From a virus: a stretch of DNA of 45,646 nucleotides. Shown here one piece after another: positions 44,272 through 45,646 of the stretch. The notes under the pieces are model-generated. The model had not been told where the DNA came from. It did not search any database and was given only the letters and a program-made list of their open reading frames with translations. A program made the translations under genes and the position numbers. The stretch is taken from IMG/VR virus record IMGVR_UViG_3300036852_000242, positions 1 to 45,646 of that record; one strand, given 5' to 3'. The number at the start of each line of letters is the position of its first letter. Position 1 is the stretch's first letter.

Positions 44272-45646
44272 ATCACAACGACTCTCCGTTTCAACATCCT
44301 CAGCGATGACCACGGCTCGGCGTCCTTCGCCAGGTTCGCGGCGTCGGTGGAGGGCGCGAACGGCGCGATCGACCGCAACGCCGCGGCGCTGAAGTCCCAG
44401 GAGAAGACGGCGCAGGTGTCCGCCGCCGCGACGCTGGCCCTGGCGAAGTCGGATAAAGTCCTGCGCGATGCTGAGCTGGAGCTGTCCGGCGCGGCGGAGG
44501 AGGCGCGGCGGCAGCTGGCGCAGCAGGGCCGCGCGGCGGAGGAGGCCGCGGCCAAGACGGAGCTGTCGGGCGGGGCGGCGCTGGGCGCCGCCAGCGCCTT
44601 CGGGTCGCTGGGCACCCCGATCGGCGCGGCGGTCGCGGCCGGCGTCGCGCTGGCGCCGGTGCTGGTCACCGTCGGCGCGGGCCTGGGCGGCCTGGGCGTG
44701 GCCGCGCTGGGGGCGGCTAAGGACACCGCGGGCGTGCACAGGGAGCTGGCGCCCCTGACGTCGGAGCTGTCCCGGTTCCAGGCGGCGCTCAAGCCCGAGG
44801 TGATGACGCTGTTCGGCCAGGGCGCGGGGGTGGCGGCGCACCTGCTGCACGACCTGCAGCCGGTGGCCGCGGCGACCGGGAGCGCGCTGTCGGGGGTGCT
44901 GTCCCGGCTCGACGCCGAGTTCGCCGGCCAGCAGTGGCAGCAGTTCTTCACGTTCATGGGGACGACGGCGGCGCAGGACGTGCAGCTGCTCGGCAACTTC
45001 TTCATCGACCTGGCGAAGGACATCCCGCCGCTGGTCGAGGGCCTGCAGCCGGCGGCGGAGTCGCTGCTGAGGGTCGCTGACGGCGCGGCGAAGCTGGTCG
45101 GCTACCTCGAGGTGGGCACCGCCGCCCTGTACGGGAACACCAAGGCCGCCGGGGACGCGGCGGTCGGGCAGGAGGGCCTGGCGAGCTCGGCGTCCAAGGC
45201 AGCCGGCGCGTTCACCGAGCTGCTCGCCAGCGCCAAGGAGGCGAAGCTGGTCGGCACGCTGGCCGGCGACATGCTCATCCTGGCGACGAACACGTCCTCG
45301 AGCACGCTGGCGCTGCAGGCGTGGAATGACGAGTGGGGCATCTTCGTCGGCAACGCCGTCTCCGACCAGCAGGCCGTGCTGAACGTCACGCAGGCGTTCC
45401 AGGGCTACGCCGCCACCGTGAAGCAGTCCGGGCGCACGTCCGTGGCGGCGCAGCAGGCGTTCCTGGGCATCTTCGACACGCTGCACTCCGGGCTGGACTC
45501 GCTGCTGAAGCACGGCGCGGGCGTCGCGGCGGTCAACGGCTACTACCAGACGGCGATCAGCCGGCTGGGCGCGCTGCACGGGCTGAGCGCCGCGCAGAAG
45601 GACGACGTCCGCGGGCTGACCAGGGACTACCTGGCGTGGGCCAACT
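44272..45646 (+). CDS. Tape measure protein, N-terminal part (continues at base 1)
   Basis: The frame is open from 44218. The best start is ATC at 44272: GGAGG lies nine bases upstream and the product ITTTLRFNILSDDHGSASFA matches the usual N-terminus of actinophage tape measures. No ATG, GTG or TTG occurs in frame before GTG 44347, which lacks a ribosome site and would cut this N-terminus. The region is helical with two hydrophobic patches (SAFGSLGTPIGAAVAAGVAL, VLVTVGAGLGGLGVAALGAA). Joined over the circular junction it has about 865 residues, predicting a tail somewhat above 100 nm. Confidence 0.88.
   Translation, partial: MTTTLRFNILSDDHGSASFARFAASVEGANGAIDRNAAALKSQEKTAQVSAAATLALAKSDKVLRDAELELSGAAEEARRQLAQQGRAAEEAAAKTELSGGAALGAASAFGSLGTPIGAAVAAGVALAPVLVTVGAGLGGLGVAALGAAKDTAGVHRELAPLTSELSRFQAALKPEVMTLFGQGAGVAAHLLHDLQPVAAATGSALSGVLSRLDAEFAGQQWQQFFTFMGTTAAQDVQLLGNFFIDLAKDIPPLVEGLQPAAESLLRVADGAAKLVGYLEVGTAALYGNTKAAGDAAVGQEGLASSASKAAGAFTELLASAKEAKLVGTLAGDMLILATNTSSSTLALQAWNDEWGIFVGNAVSDQQAVLNVTQAFQGYAATVKQSGRTSVAAQQAFLGIFDTLHSGLDSLLKHGAGVAAVNGYYQTAISRLGALHGLSAAQKDDVRGLTRDYLAWAN
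45520..45646. repeat. Terminal direct repeat, right copy
   Basis: Identical to 1-127. Removing one copy gives a circular sequence of 45,519 bp in which the tape measure gene is continuous. Confidence 0.95.

Noticed and set aside
1-45646. CRISPR array or insertion sequence
   Set aside because: No regularly spaced direct repeats and no transposase frame were seen on either strand.

Overview
The window is one complete, circularly permuted genome of a temperate tailed phage of a very GC-rich actinobacterium. The first 127 bases (1-127) recur exactly as the last 127 (45520-45646). This is the signature of a circular contig, so the unique length is 45,519 bp. The tape measure gene runs off the right end and continues at base 1. 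Evidence for a siphovirus with an HK97-type head: terminase, HK97 portal, prohead protease and capsid genes, a G/GT tail chaperone pair with a slippery site, and a tape measure protein. Evidence for an actinobacterial host: base composition, many GTG starts, TAnnnT -10 elements, and the style of the small Cys-rich proteins. The exact host cannot be read from the sequence.

Layout by region. 44272-45646 joined to 1-1350: tape measure protein carrying a lytic transglycosylase-like domain. 1350-3990: minor tail genes. 3990-7378: lysis and membrane genes (three small membrane or coiled-coil proteins, a holin-like protein, a papain-like peptidase, a GH25-like endolysin), ending in a strong terminator at 7401-7436. 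7447-9524: minus-strand accessory cassette of small genes, including a ribbon-helix-helix protein, part of it bracketed by a 32-bp direct repeat. 9685-13357: integration and immunity module (GntR-type regulator, serine integrase, exported moron protein, small membrane protein, immunity repressor, Cro-like protein). 13448-25808: early region, almost all genes overlapping by 1-11 bases: RecE-like nuclease plus RecT annealing protein, DUF5131 protein, VRR-NUC-like nuclease, Dam-type adenine methyltransferase, a winged-helix replication initiator with an origin inside its 3' end, and many small zinc-binding proteins. 25899-42969: late head and tail genes from HNH and terminase through portal, protease, capsid, a double glycosyltransferase, a methyltransferase, fibre-like proteins, connectors, major tail protein and tail chaperones. 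43117-44251: tail completion protein and an endonuclease VII-like gene next to the tape measure.

Most interesting is the control logic of lysogeny. Four genes (GntR regulator, integrase, immunity repressor, Cro-like protein) each have a TAnnnT -10 hexamer followed by exactly 7 bases and then ATG, which predicts leaderless mRNAs throughout the module. The repressor/Cro interval carries repeated TCTCTCGCGCGTGA operators and other palindromes. Separately, four copies of a TGGTACTACCA-like site lie at the promoter of a minus-strand operon and around the GntR and integrase promoters. This suggests a second, GntR-based circuit that couples accessory genes to integration.

Replication appears plasmid-like. 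No polymerase, helicase or primase is visible. The initiator gene contains two perfect 11-bp-arm inverted repeats plus a partial third, with consensus DnaA boxes in opposite orientation at the left edge and between copies two and three. Genes on the plus strand dominate; only the accessory cassette, the moron and the repressor (and perhaps one small antisense gene at 43092) are on the minus strand.
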